Assembly: GCA_910575565.1 (NCBI GenBank) | Contig: CAJTFL010000015.1 | Location: forward strand, 1 to 64,000 | DNA: 64,000 nt | From: Lachnospiraceae bacterium | Lineage (GTDB): Bacteria > Bacillota > Clostridia > Lachnospirales > Lachnospiraceae | Reading direction: 5' to 3' | In this document: positions 54,551-62,515 of the stretch, one piece after another | Numbering within the stretch: position 1 is the first letter of the stretch | Layout of the letters: each line of letters starts with the position of its first letter | The notes under the pieces: model-generated | Told to the model about the DNA's origin: nothing | Seen by the model: only the letters and a program-made list of their open reading frames with translations | The model's database searches: none | Position numbers and translations under genes: made by a program

Positions 54551-56210
54551 TGATCGTTCTCTCCTTTTCCCGTATCTCCGGAAAAACCTCATCCACCCTT
54601 CGGTCGCGGACGCGCTCCCGCACCATAAGCTGGCTGTAGCGAATTCCGTTTTTCTTTAATATCCCCGCCACCTCCGCCTGGATTTTCTTATCTTCCTTCA
54701 CCAACTGCTTGGGAACCAGAAGCTGCATCCTGGACTCCCTGTCCTGCAAAGTCATCAGCAGCTCAAACTTGCCAAGGCCCTGGATATCGAACTTAAGGAA
54801 CAGCTTAACCGCCCTTCCGCCCTCTTCCTTATCCTTCTTCCCGTCCGGATCCACCCACATCTCCGACATCACATTATTCCCTTCATATTGGAAAGGAAGG
54901 ATGAAATGGAGCAGGGGCATATATACACTCTCATTTAACAGCATCCCATTCATAATGGTATAAAACTGCTGCACATTCTCCAGGCCTGCCTGTCCGTTGG
55001 CTCCCTTCAGCAAAAGGTTTGCCACCCCGTCGGCAAAGTCTCGGTTTGGGGTCTGGAAACGCTTTGCAATCTCCTCCGGGCTTTCCTGAAGCCCCCGGGA
55101 ATTCTCCGAAAGCTCCTTATCCCTCATCTGGCCGGTAAGGGGATCCCTTTCCAATCCCCAGGGATCCTCTTCATCTCCCTGGAAATTCCCGTAATACTTT
55201 CCCTCCCCGCCGCTTTCCCTGCGCAAAGCCTCCAGCTCCTCCTGCGCCTCATTAAGCTCCGCCAGCCAGCTGGAAACCCCATTGGTAGGACGCTGCATCT
55301 GCCGGGAACCGGCACGGAGAAGCTGATCCAGGCTTTCCTGGGGATCGCCTTTAAACAGCCTGGCAAAGGTACGGTTATTGATCAGATTGTCAAACAGCTT
55401 TTCCAGCCCTTTCTTCTCCCCGTTCTGGTAACGGACGGCATGGAAAACCAAAAGCATAGCCGCTTCCCTCACCGGCCCATAGTCGTGGGTTCCTGCTATA
55501 TAGGAAGCCAAAAACGGAATCAGCCGGTTATTTAATACCGCCGCGTTCTGCTGGGTATCCCCGTTAGCCGCCTGCCAGTTCATGGTATTGACCAAATCCT
55601 GGAATTCCTCCCGGTATGAACGGAGCAAAAGCTGCCCGATATCCCCCGTGAGGGATCTCATCTGCTGCAGAAGATGAGCCCCTGAGGAGTAGTCATTATA
55701 GCCCTTTAAAAAATGCAGGGCAAGATCCTTTAAGCGTTCCCCAGAATCCTGTGCCAGGATGGCCCGCAGGCTGTTAAAGAAATCCCCTGTAAACCTGGCC
55801 TGGACTTCCCTCTGCCCCTGCATAAACTCCACCAGCTCCTGGGGAGAGTCCATGCGGACCGACAGCAAAAGCCTCTCCACCAAGGCTCCCACCTCGGTCT
55901 TTTCCGCCTGCTGCAAACCCGCCATATCCGAAAAGAGAAGGCGCTCCAATACCGAGGATATGTCACCATTTTCCCCAAGCCCCTTGATAAACGCGCCGTA
56001 ATTGCTTTCGTAATTTACTGCGCCGAACAATACATCCTGCTGTGCGCCGGTCTGATCTCCGTCCCGGCCATCCGCCCGCACTACCCTGGTGGGATCAACC
56101 GGATTATGAACCGTCTGGTTGGCCGCATTGTACTTCGGATCCTGGGGATTTAAGATGTTCCGGTTATCGGTATTCAGATTCGGTGTGGTTACTTGTAATA
56201 TGTTTGCCAT
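54537..56210 (-). CDS. FliK-like flagellar hook-length/YlqG-type protein
   Basis: 557 residues, probably the YlqG/FliK-type partner of FlhX. The first 400 are helical and low in motif content (LERLLFSDMAGLQQAEKTEV, QMRSLTGDIGQLLLRSYREE). The last 110 resemble the FliK C-terminal domain: RAVKLFLKFDIQGLGKFELL, TLQDRESRMQLLVPKQLVK, IQAEVAGILKKNGIRYSQLM. FliK measures hook length and interacts with FlhB to switch export. The ATG at 56210 follows GGAGGATGT. It heads an eight-gene minus-strand operon with a sigma28-type promoter 111 bp upstream. Confidence 0.72.
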   Translation of the reverse strand: MANILQVTTPNLNTDNRNILNPQDPKYNAANQTVHNPVDPTRVVRADGRDGDQTGAQQDVLFGAVNYESNYGAFIKGLGENGDISSVLERLLFSDMAGLQQAEKTEVGALVERLLLSVRMDSPQELVEFMQGQREVQARFTGDFFNSLRAILAQDSGERLKDLALHFLKGYNDYSSGAHLLQQMRSLTGDIGQLLLRSYREEFQDLVNTMNWQAANGDTQQNAAVLNNRLIPFLASYIAGTHDYGPVREAAMLLVFHAVRYQNGEKKGLEKLFDNLINNRTFARLFKGDPQESLDQLLRAGSRQMQRPTNGVSSWLAELNEAQEELEALRRESGGEGKYYGNFQGDEEDPWGLERDPLTGQMRDKELSENSRGLQESPEEIAKRFQTPNRDFADGVANLLLKGANGQAGLENVQQFYTIMNGMLLNESVYMPLLHFILPFQYEGNNVMSEMWVDPDGKKDKEEGGRAVKLFLKFDIQGLGKFELLMTLQDRESRMQLLVPKQLVKEDKKIQAEVAGILKKNGIRYSQLMVRERVRDRRVDEVFPEIREKERTINVRI

Positions 56211-56320
56211 ACATCCTCCAACTTTTATCCATTCCATTCCGCCCCGCCGCGGCAGCTGCCACGCAGAGCCCTTTGCCTTGGACATACCGCCCTGCAAAGT
56301 AAAAAAATACTATTTTTTAT

Positions 56321-56347
56321 ATATCGGCGTATTTCCTGTAAATATTA
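56321..56347 (-). promoter_or_regulatory. sigma28-type promoter of the fliK-like operon
   Basis: Minus strand TAATA (56347-56343), 14 nt, GCCGATAT (56328-56321). The -10 is perfect; the -35 is weaker than in the cheA and flgM promoters. Confidence 0.6.
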
Positions 56348-56501
56348 GAAATTTACAGTTTTTATGGCTTCTTTATTATATTCTTTTTTTCCCTTTTACA
56401 CAAGACAGAAAATCAAATTTTAAGTATTGTAAAAAAATGTTAAGCATTGTATCATAATATCATAAAACCCAATAATCCCATGCCAAAATGATTTGCATAC
56501 C

Positions 56502-56528
56502 TTATCCAAACGGAAAAAGTGCCGATAA
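56502..56528 (+). promoter_or_regulatory. sigma28-type promoter of flgM
   Basis: TTATC (56502-56506), 14 nt, GCCGATAA (56521-56528), 104 bp before flgM. FlgM under flagellar-sigma control gives feedback, as known in Bacillus and Salmonella. The rest of the 421-bp divergent gap holds no gene. Confidence 0.7.
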
Positions 56529-56631
56529 ATGTAGTAGATAAGTAAAATGATGTTTTCTATCCTGTGGGCTTTATCCGCAGCACGCCGGAAAGAAAGCAGG
56601 ATATTGCCTAGTTTTAGAAGGGAGGTACTTT

Positions 56632-56931
56632 ATGAACATCACATTTCAGCCCTTAAACGCTGCATACCGTCCGTCGGTTACTGTGCCAAGCAAGCAGAAG
56701 CCGCGTTCCGAAAAGATAAAAGGCGATTATGACACTGTAAATATCCGCAAGGCACAGGCTGCTTTGGAGGATGACGAAAGCTTCGCCCGCTTGCTGGCGA
56801 AAAAGACTGCCGCCCAGTTAGGCGACGGCGCAAGCCAAGAGCGTGTGCAGGAGCTTGGCCGCAGGATCGGCGAAGGCACTTACCAGCCAGACGCCCAGAG
56901 GATTGCCGGACGGCTCCTTGGCCTGAGCTGA
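56632..56931 (+). CDS. flgM: anti-sigma28 factor FlgM
   Basis: 99 residues. The C-terminal half fits FlgM (DTVNIRKAQAALEDDESFAR, GRRIGEGTYQPDAQRIAGRL), where the helix holding GTYxxDAxxIAxxL binds the flagellar sigma factor. It holds back late-gene transcription until the hook is complete and FlgM is secreted. GGGAGG precedes the ATG. First of flgM-flgN-flgK-flgL-DUF6470-fliW-csrA, an order typical of Firmicutes. Confidence 0.94.
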   Translation: MNITFQPLNAAYRPSVTVPSKQKPRSEKIKGDYDTVNIRKAQAALEDDESFARLLAKKTAAQLGDGASQERVQELGRRIGEGTYQPDAQRIAGRLLGLS

Positions 56932-57019
56932 CCGTACTTTTGCTTTGGCCGCCACGGCCGGCCGGGACATTTCCCATGAAATTACCCTTTGCGTGGACAG
57001 AAAGGAGTCAGCGCCCCTT

Positions 57020-57499
57020 ATGGCACAAACTACAGAACCATTTGAAGAATTCACCTCGGTTATCCGAGACTTAACGGAAGTGGCCGCATCCATCTCCCAG
57101 GCGGAGGACGCCAAAGCCCTGGCCGCATCGGAGAAGCGCCATGAAAAGCTGGACGGCTATATCCAGGAGGAGCAGGCTTATATCCTGAAGCTGCGCGGCT
57201 TAGAACAGCGCAGGATGCGGCTGGCTAAGTCCTTAGGCTGGGAAAACTTAACCTTTCGGAAGATCCTAGACGTGGCAGAGCCTGGCCGGAAGGAGGCGCT
57301 GGAACCTTTATTTTACGCCTTGGAACAGCAGTTAGCCATGCTGGAGCAGTCCCGGAAGGCAGCAGAACGGATGATCAGCGTCCGTGTCCATGAGATTGAA
57401 AGCCTGCTGGCCCAGCGGGAAGGAGGATCTTATGACGACGCAGGCAATATCAGCTTAAACAGCCCCGCCCATGCAAAGTTAAAAGATAGATACGTTTAG
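57020..57499 (+). CDS. flgN: flagellar export chaperone FlgN-like protein
   Basis: About 159 residues, mostly helical, with LTEVAASISQAEDAKALAAS, RRMRLAKSLGWENLTFRKIL and NSPAHAKLKDRYV. Length, helical heptads and position between flgM and flgK match FlgN, the export chaperone for the hook-filament junction proteins FlgK and FlgL. The ATG at 57020 is taken as the start although AAAGGAG lies 14 nt upstream; the frame is open to 56945 without a better start. A hairpin follows the stop before flgK, so the two parts of the operon may be expressed at different levels. Confidence 0.85.
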   Translation: MAQTTEPFEEFTSVIRDLTEVAASISQAEDAKALAASEKRHEKLDGYIQEEQAYILKLRGLEQRRMRLAKSLGWENLTFRKILDVAEPGRKEALEPLFYALEQQLAMLEQSRKAAERMISVRVHEIESLLAQREGGSYDDAGNISLNSPAHAKLKDRYV

Positions 57500-57565
57500 C
57501 CCTCTTTGCTTTACCTTTGGCTTAACGATGGAATTTGATTTTGTTTGACGATTTTTCATGGATGC

Positions 57566-57620
57566 CCATGCGCGGCGGGAAGGCTTGTTTAAGTATGCTT
57601 TAACGCGCATGGCCTTTTGT
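57566..57620 (+). terminator. terminator or attenuator between flgN and flgK
   Basis: CCATGCGCG (57566-57574) pairs with CGCGCATGG (57604-57612), followed by CCTTTTGTTTT. A moderate rho-independent terminator 66 bp after flgN and 47 bp before flgK. It would reduce but probably not stop read-through. Confidence 0.6.
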
Positions 57621-57666
57621 TTTAATCGTTTATCACCACAAAAAGAAATGATTTGGAGGAATTTAC

Positions 57667-59562
57667 ATGGTACGAGCATCTTTTGCCGGTTTCTCAACCG
57701 CCCTCTCCGCCATCCAGGCGAACCAGAAGCGGCTGGACATCACCGGCCAAAACCTTGCCAATATGAACACGCCCGGCTACACCAGGCAGGCGCTTAAGGT
57801 ATCCAGCTTAAACTACACCCATCCGGTATCCCACTATATGAACGGTTCCGAGATTGTGGTGGGGTTTGGCGTGCATATGGAGAAAGTGACCCAGATCCGC
57901 GACCCTTACCTGGATATCCAGTACCGGAACCAGATGCAGAAATCCGGATATACGGATTCCATGCAGGAGGCTTTGGATCGGCTGGCAAATGTGTTTGATG
58001 AAAGCCAGATTGACGGCATCAGGAAAGCCTTTGACAACATCCAGTCCACCTTAAACAATATGGCGGATCCCTCTAAAAACGAGAACGCCATATACGATTC
58101 CGAGCTGCGTATCCGGATGCAGGCTCTGACTAATTTGCTGAATGAGGCATCCAGGGAAATCGATACGGCGGAAGCGGAAGAATTAGCCAAGCTGGACGGC
58201 CGCAATGTCAACGAACAAGGCTCCGTGGAGCGGATCAATGATATCCTCCAGCAGATCGGCACATTAAACCGCCAGATTAAGAAAAACCAGATCATGGGCC
58301 AGCAGAGCCTGGAGCTGATGGATGAGCGGAATGTACTCCTGGATGAATTATCCAGCTACATCCCTATTGAAGTGGAATATTATAAGGATCCGAATCATGA
58401 CGGCAAAAATCCTGACGGCACGGTCAACGAAAAAGAACTTTACGACTACGACGGAAAAGGGAATAAGATCGGGCGCAAGGAATGGCCGGATGACTTAAGG
58501 GTCAATATGGTTTATGAAGAGACCGACGCAAACGGCATAACAACGAAAAAAACCCTTACTTTGGTGGAAGGCACTGTAGGCAGTGATGACGAAAACTATG
58601 GCCGCGTTGAGATCGGCATATTTGACGATGCCGGTAATTTTGACTCGGATCCCATGAAGACTGCCGCTGATCCCACGAATGTGGGGCTGATTTTCCATGG
58701 CTCGGAAAAAACGCTTGATCCTAACGGCAATGAGACCGTTGGCACAGCGGTTGATTTTAAACGGGAGCTTGACACAACTGCCAATCCTCCAACCGCCACC
58801 ATCAAAAATCAGTTTGCCACCAATTCCAGCTCTATCCAGGCCAGCCTGGATATGCTGTGGAAAGATGGGAAAACCACAGGGATTAACGACGTAAACGGAT
58901 ACGAATACTACCGGAATCAGCTTGATAACCTGGCCTATTCCTTTGCCCATGTGATGAATACGCTGAATATCGAGGGCAACCGGCATAATGCTAATTCCGA
59001 CGACTACTTCCTTCTTGCCAACAAAGACGTTCCAGGGCAGACGGGGCTGTCCGGCATTACCGCCGCAAATATCGGTATTAATAAGGAATGGACGGCAGGC
59101 AACGTCACAATCGGCACGATTGCCAAAAACATTACCAGCACAAACAAAGATCGCGATCCCAATGAAAATGGAAGCAAAAACGAGACCCTGCTGAATATGT
59201 ACGAGGCCATAACCGGCTCTTACCCTTACAGCAACCTGATATATTCGGACGGCCCAAATGCGGGAAATCCTGTATTTGGGAACGTTGATTTAAAGAACAA
59301 TTCCTTTTCCGATTACATGAACTACACTTCCACGGTATTGGCCAATGATTCCTACAAGAACACGCAGCTGTTAAAGGCCAACATGACCGTGTTAAATGGC
59401 ATCCAAAATTCCCGCGATTCCATATCCGGCGTCAGCCTGGATGAGGAAGCGTCCAACATGATGATGTATATGTCCGCGTACAACGCGGCGTCCCGCCTGA
59501 TGACGACCCTTGACGAAGCGCTGAATACGCTGATTAGCAGCACTGGCATAGTAGGGCGTTAA
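57667..59562 (+). CDS. flgK: hook-filament junction protein FlgK (HAP1)
   Basis: 631 residues. Conserved N-terminus SFAGFSTALSAIQANQKRLD ending ITGQNLANMNTPGYTRQ and conserved C-terminal helix NMMMYMSAYNAASRLMTTLD, then EALNTLISSTGIVGR. The central, less conserved domain (about 270-480) is rich in Asp/Asn and unlike that of Salmonella. It forms the first junction layer between hook and filament and leaves through the flagellar export gate; FlgN is its chaperone. GGAGG precedes the ATG by 7 nt. flgL follows 30 bp downstream. Confidence 0.95.
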   Translation: MVRASFAGFSTALSAIQANQKRLDITGQNLANMNTPGYTRQALKVSSLNYTHPVSHYMNGSEIVVGFGVHMEKVTQIRDPYLDIQYRNQMQKSGYTDSMQEALDRLANVFDESQIDGIRKAFDNIQSTLNNMADPSKNENAIYDSELRIRMQALTNLLNEASREIDTAEAEELAKLDGRNVNEQGSVERINDILQQIGTLNRQIKKNQIMGQQSLELMDERNVLLDELSSYIPIEVEYYKDPNHDGKNPDGTVNEKELYDYDGKGNKIGRKEWPDDLRVNMVYEETDANGITTKKTLTLVEGTVGSDDENYGRVEIGIFDDAGNFDSDPMKTAADPTNVGLIFHGSEKTLDPNGNETVGTAVDFKRELDTTANPPTATIKNQFATNSSSIQASLDMLWKDGKTTGINDVNGYEYYRNQLDNLAYSFAHVMNTLNIEGNRHNANSDDYFLLANKDVPGQTGLSGITAANIGINKEWTAGNVTIGTIAKNITSTNKDRDPNENGSKNETLLNMYEAITGSYPYSNLIYSDGPNAGNPVFGNVDLKNNSFSDYMNYTSTVLANDSYKNTQLLKANMTVLNGIQNSRDSISGVSLDEEASNMMMYMSAYNAASRLMTTLDEALNTLISSTGIVGR

Positions 59563-59592
59563 TTTCTGATAACGATTTATGGAGGTAAACTT

Positions 59593-60816
59593 ATGCGTGT
59601 AACAAACTCGGCAACTTACCGGAACTTCACTTCATCCGCCAATGATGTCCATGCCCGGTTAAATAAAAGCTTTCAAAAGGTTTCCAGCGGCGAGGCTTAC
59701 GAGGCTGCCGCGGAAAGCCCCCTCTCCTATTACCGGAGCCGGAAAATCGACAGCCAGTATCAGGATATTTTAAGCAAGAAATCCCTGTTAAAGGATGTGC
59801 AGAACCGGATTTACCAGCAGGAACTGGGAGCCCGGGATATCCAGGACATCCTTTCCAAGTCCAAGAACCAGGTTCAGTATGCCCGGACGTCCACCACCAC
59901 CGCCACCGCTTTAAAAAGCATCCGGGATGATCTCCTGCAGAAGCAGCATGAAGTGGTCAACGACTTAAATATGCAGTATGAGGACTTTTATATTTATGGC
60001 GGGAACGACTTGACTACCGCCCCCTTTGCCCTTAATGCCGAAGGCACGAAACTCACTTACACCCACACCTTCCCAGGGAAGTCCACGCCAGAAACTTTTG
60101 TCTTTGATTTAGCGCCGGATCCTACAAAAAATGACGGCACATATAAATTCACCTTAAATTTAGGCGAAAGCACCATAGAGGATCTTGGCATAGCAGGCTA
60201 TACGCCTGAGCAAAACGCGGAAACCCGCCTTCGCCAGGCCATGACCGAGCAGGGCCGCCTGGATATCGGCTACGGTTCCATCCGGGATCGGGATACCTTG
60301 CTGGATACGTATACCGGCGGCTTAAATGTGTTAACCGGCGTATCTTCCGACGGCATTAACGTTGACCCAACGAAACCTATCGGCGGGGAAGCTTCCGTGG
60401 CTGACTTATTAAGCAAAAGCCCTATCGCCCTTATCGGCCAGGCGGCTCATACCATTACTAATTATACGAATCAAAAGGAAGCTTATGAAAATGGTGAGAT
60501 TTCCGAGGAGGAGTACAGCAAAGTTACCGGCGAAATGTACCATGTCCTTGGGGAGACCATTTCATCTATGACGGAATCGGAACACACGGTCAGTACGGTT
60601 TACGCCGATCTTGGCAACCGTTACCGCCTGCTGTCGGATATGGAAACGAAGTTAAACCGCACCTCTGATTCTTTGACGGAGCAGTACACCGATGTTTGGG
60701 GCGCAGATCCTTATGAGGCCATTATGGAGGTATACAGCAGCCAGTCGGCTTACAATGCCGCCCTCAAGGTAGGCACTCAGCTGATGACTTCTTCATTGTT
60801 TGATTTTATGCGGTAG
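59593..60816 (+). CDS. flgL: hook-filament junction protein FlgL (HAP3)
   Basis: 407 residues. N-terminus RVTNSATYRNFTSSANDVHA and SFQKVSSGEAYEAAAESPLS fit the flagellin-like D0/D1 start of FlgL, and the C-terminus GTQLMTSSLFDFMR matches the family. The middle contains a GLNVLTGVSSDGINV segment. It joins FlgK to the flagellin filament. GGAGG lies before the ATG, 30 bp after flgK. A hairpin (60847-60880) separates it from the next gene, and no T-run follows, so transcription probably continues. Confidence 0.95.
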   Translation: MRVTNSATYRNFTSSANDVHARLNKSFQKVSSGEAYEAAAESPLSYYRSRKIDSQYQDILSKKSLLKDVQNRIYQQELGARDIQDILSKSKNQVQYARTSTTTATALKSIRDDLLQKQHEVVNDLNMQYEDFYIYGGNDLTTAPFALNAEGTKLTYTHTFPGKSTPETFVFDLAPDPTKNDGTYKFTLNLGESTIEDLGIAGYTPEQNAETRLRQAMTEQGRLDIGYGSIRDRDTLLDTYTGGLNVLTGVSSDGINVDPTKPIGGEASVADLLSKSPIALIGQAAHTITNYTNQKEAYENGEISEEEYSKVTGEMYHVLGETISSMTESEHTVSTVYADLGNRYRLLSDMETKLNRTSDSLTEQYTDVWGADPYEAIMEVYSSQSAYNAALKVGTQLMTSSLFDFMR

Positions 60817-60846
60817 ATTTTTCTATCGTTATATCTTATGGTTTTG

Positions 60847-60880
60847 CCGCCAAAATACAGGGAATGCTGTCTTTTGGCGG
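60847..60880 (+). other. intercistronic hairpin after flgL
   Basis: CCGCCAAAA (60847-60855) pairs with TTTTGGCGG (60872-60880). It lies 30 bp past the flgL stop and just before the AAAGGAGG of the DUF6470 gene. Without a T-run it is more likely an mRNA-stability or processing structure than a terminator. Confidence 0.5.
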
Positions 60881-60917
60881 ATAGATCATGCCATCTATAT
60901 TGAAAGGAGGCTTTGGT

Positions 60918-61577
60918 ATGCAACCGCTGATTAAGATAACTACTGATCCCATACGCATTATGCGTTTTTCCCAAAACGCCCGGCTGGTCAGCTCGGATTC
61001 CGTGGACATGGAAAGGCGCAGGGCTATTGCCCGCCATATGTCCATGCAGAGATCCCAGGCACAGGGCTCTGTGTCCGTTGAGAACATTGCCAAGATCAAC
61101 CGTGCCTTTTCTTCCCGTTCAAACGTAACCCCCCAGGTGCAGCAAGATGTCTTAAAGCAAGTTTCCCAGCAGGCGGCGAAGATTTCTACCCAGGCATACA
61201 GCCATATGCCGCCTAAGACGGCATCCGTATCGGTAAACCACGCGGCTGTTCCCGACATGGAATCCGCCACTCTTGCGGTTCCCTCGGATGAACTATCCGC
61301 AAACGCGGCATCTTCTCCGGCGGCATCTGCGGCATCCATTTCCTCCCCTGCGCCCCAGCCAAGCCCCGACATCTCCATGGAAGCGAATTCTTCCTATGCC
61401 ATGCAGCGGGGAGCTTTTGAAATGCGGGTAGCTAAGGGTGAGCTTACCTATCTCCCGCCGCTGATGATGACCATTATCACCCAAAGGCCCCAAGTGCATA
61501 TTGAATACTTGGGCGGCTACAATTACCTTCCTCCCCTGGATGGAAGTTCAGGCGGAAGCATTAATTTATTCACATAG
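60918..61577 (+). CDS. DUF6470 family (YviE-like) flagellar-locus protein
   Basis: 219 residues. The opening QPLIKITTDPIRIMRFSQNA fits DUF6470 (B. subtilis YviE), as does the closing TIITQRPQVHIEYLGGYNYL. The family is encoded between flgL and fliW in many Firmicutes and its function is unknown. A Ser/Ala/Pro-rich low-complexity part lies at about 115-155 (ASSPAASAASISSPAPQPSP). The ATG at 60918 follows AAAGGAGGCTTTGGT; the open frame from 60888 is not preferred. It lies 14 bp upstream of fliW. Confidence 0.85.
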   Translation: MQPLIKITTDPIRIMRFSQNARLVSSDSVDMERRRAIARHMSMQRSQAQGSVSVENIAKINRAFSSRSNVTPQVQQDVLKQVSQQAAKISTQAYSHMPPKTASVSVNHAAVPDMESATLAVPSDELSANAASSPAASAASISSPAPQPSPDISMEANSSYAMQRGAFEMRVAKGELTYLPPLMMTIITQRPQVHIEYLGGYNYLPPLDGSSGGSINLFT

Positions 61578-61591
61578 GAGCGTTACCTGAT

Positions 61592-62056
61592 ATGACATTA
61601 CAAACTGATTATGGTACGGTGGAATATGAACAGGAAGATCTGCTGATTTTCCCTGACGGAATCTTCGGATTCCCAAACCTGACCAAATATCTTTTGCTGC
61701 GCATGAAAGAATCTGATGATTCCCTGCTTCTGATGCTTTCTGTGGAAGAAAGCCAGGTGGTTTTCGTGCTGATTAACCCGTTTTTCCTATGCCCGGACTA
61801 CTCTCCCCGGCTGGCTCCGGAGGAGCTTTCCTGCCTGCAATGCAGCGACAATGGCGAACTTTCCTACTACGCCATCTGTGTTGTCCGGAATGACTACCTG
61901 GAAAACACGGTTAATTTAAAGTGCCCGCTGGTGATCAATCCCAACACCCGCCATGGGATGCAGGTAATCTTAAAGAATTCTGAATACGGATACCGCCATA
62001 AGCTGCGCTCTTTCCCATCCATCAACAGCCCGGAAAATAACCCAAAAGAGGAGTGA
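61592..62056 (+). CDS. fliW: flagellar assembly factor FliW
   Basis: 154 residues. EDLLIFPDGIFGFPNLTKYL matches the family's FPxGxxGFxxxxxY signature, and SYYAICVVRNDYLENTVNLK with NLKCPLVINPNTRHGMQVIL fits the C-terminal part. FliW binds flagellin and CsrA and releases CsrA repression of flagellin translation when flagellin is exported. csrA starts 7 bp after its stop, the usual pairing. Flagellin (hag) itself is not in the window. Confidence 0.95.
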   Translation: MTLQTDYGTVEYEQEDLLIFPDGIFGFPNLTKYLLLRMKESDDSLLLMLSVEESQVVFVLINPFFLCPDYSPRLAPEELSCLQCSDNGELSYYAICVVRNDYLENTVNLKCPLVINPNTRHGMQVILKNSEYGYRHKLRSFPSINSPENNPKEE

Positions 62057-62063
62057 TAAGAAT

Positions 62064-62357
62064 ATGCTGATACTTCGACGAAAAAAAAATGAAAGCCTTT
62101 TGATTGGCGAAAATATCCGCATTACCATTATCGACTGTGCCGGCGACGGTGTGCGCCTTGCCATCGACGCGCCGAAACAAATCTCCATCCTTCGGGAAGA
62201 ACTTTCTGAGGCGGAACAAACAAACAAAACTTCCCTCTCCCCGGATTTAAATTCAGTGTGGAATCTACAATCCATTTTCCTGAAACAGGAAAATGCAGCA
62301 GGAAACGAGGAAACTCTTGAAGAAAAAACGGTTAGAGAGGAGAAAAAAACGCAATAA
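62064..62357 (+). CDS. csrA: translational regulator CsrA
   Basis: 97 residues. The canonical part LILRRKKNESLLIGENIRIT-IIDCAGDGVRLAIDAP and ISILREEL is complete, with the RNA-binding R44-like residue region. A 40-residue C-terminal extension (SLSPDLNSVWNLQSIFLKQE) makes it longer than the usual 61-75 residues. It binds GGA-containing leaders, here most likely that of flagellin. It shares a strand and spacing with fliW and is followed by a terminator. Confidence 0.95.
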   Translation: MLILRRKKNESLLIGENIRITIIDCAGDGVRLAIDAPKQISILREELSEAEQTNKTSLSPDLNSVWNLQSIFLKQENAAGNEETLEEKTVREEKKTQ

Positions 62358-62360
62358 TCT

Positions 62361-62405
62361 AAAGCCTTCCATGCCCTTGACCGCATCATGGAAGGCTTTT
62401 TATTC
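62361..62405 (+). terminator. rho-independent terminator after csrA
   Basis: AAAGCCTTCCATG pairs with CATGGAAGGCTTT, followed by TTTAT. It ends the flgM-csrA operon and, by its symmetry, may also serve the convergent minus-strand gene at 62516. Confidence 0.85.
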
Positions 62406-62515
62406 GCTTTGCTTTTTGCTTCTTATTCCCTTATATGGATATGGAAGCCTTCATATATTCCCACCGGCACATCATCCGGCAAAGCATAAATATCATCAAT
62501 TCCCATCATTTAACC

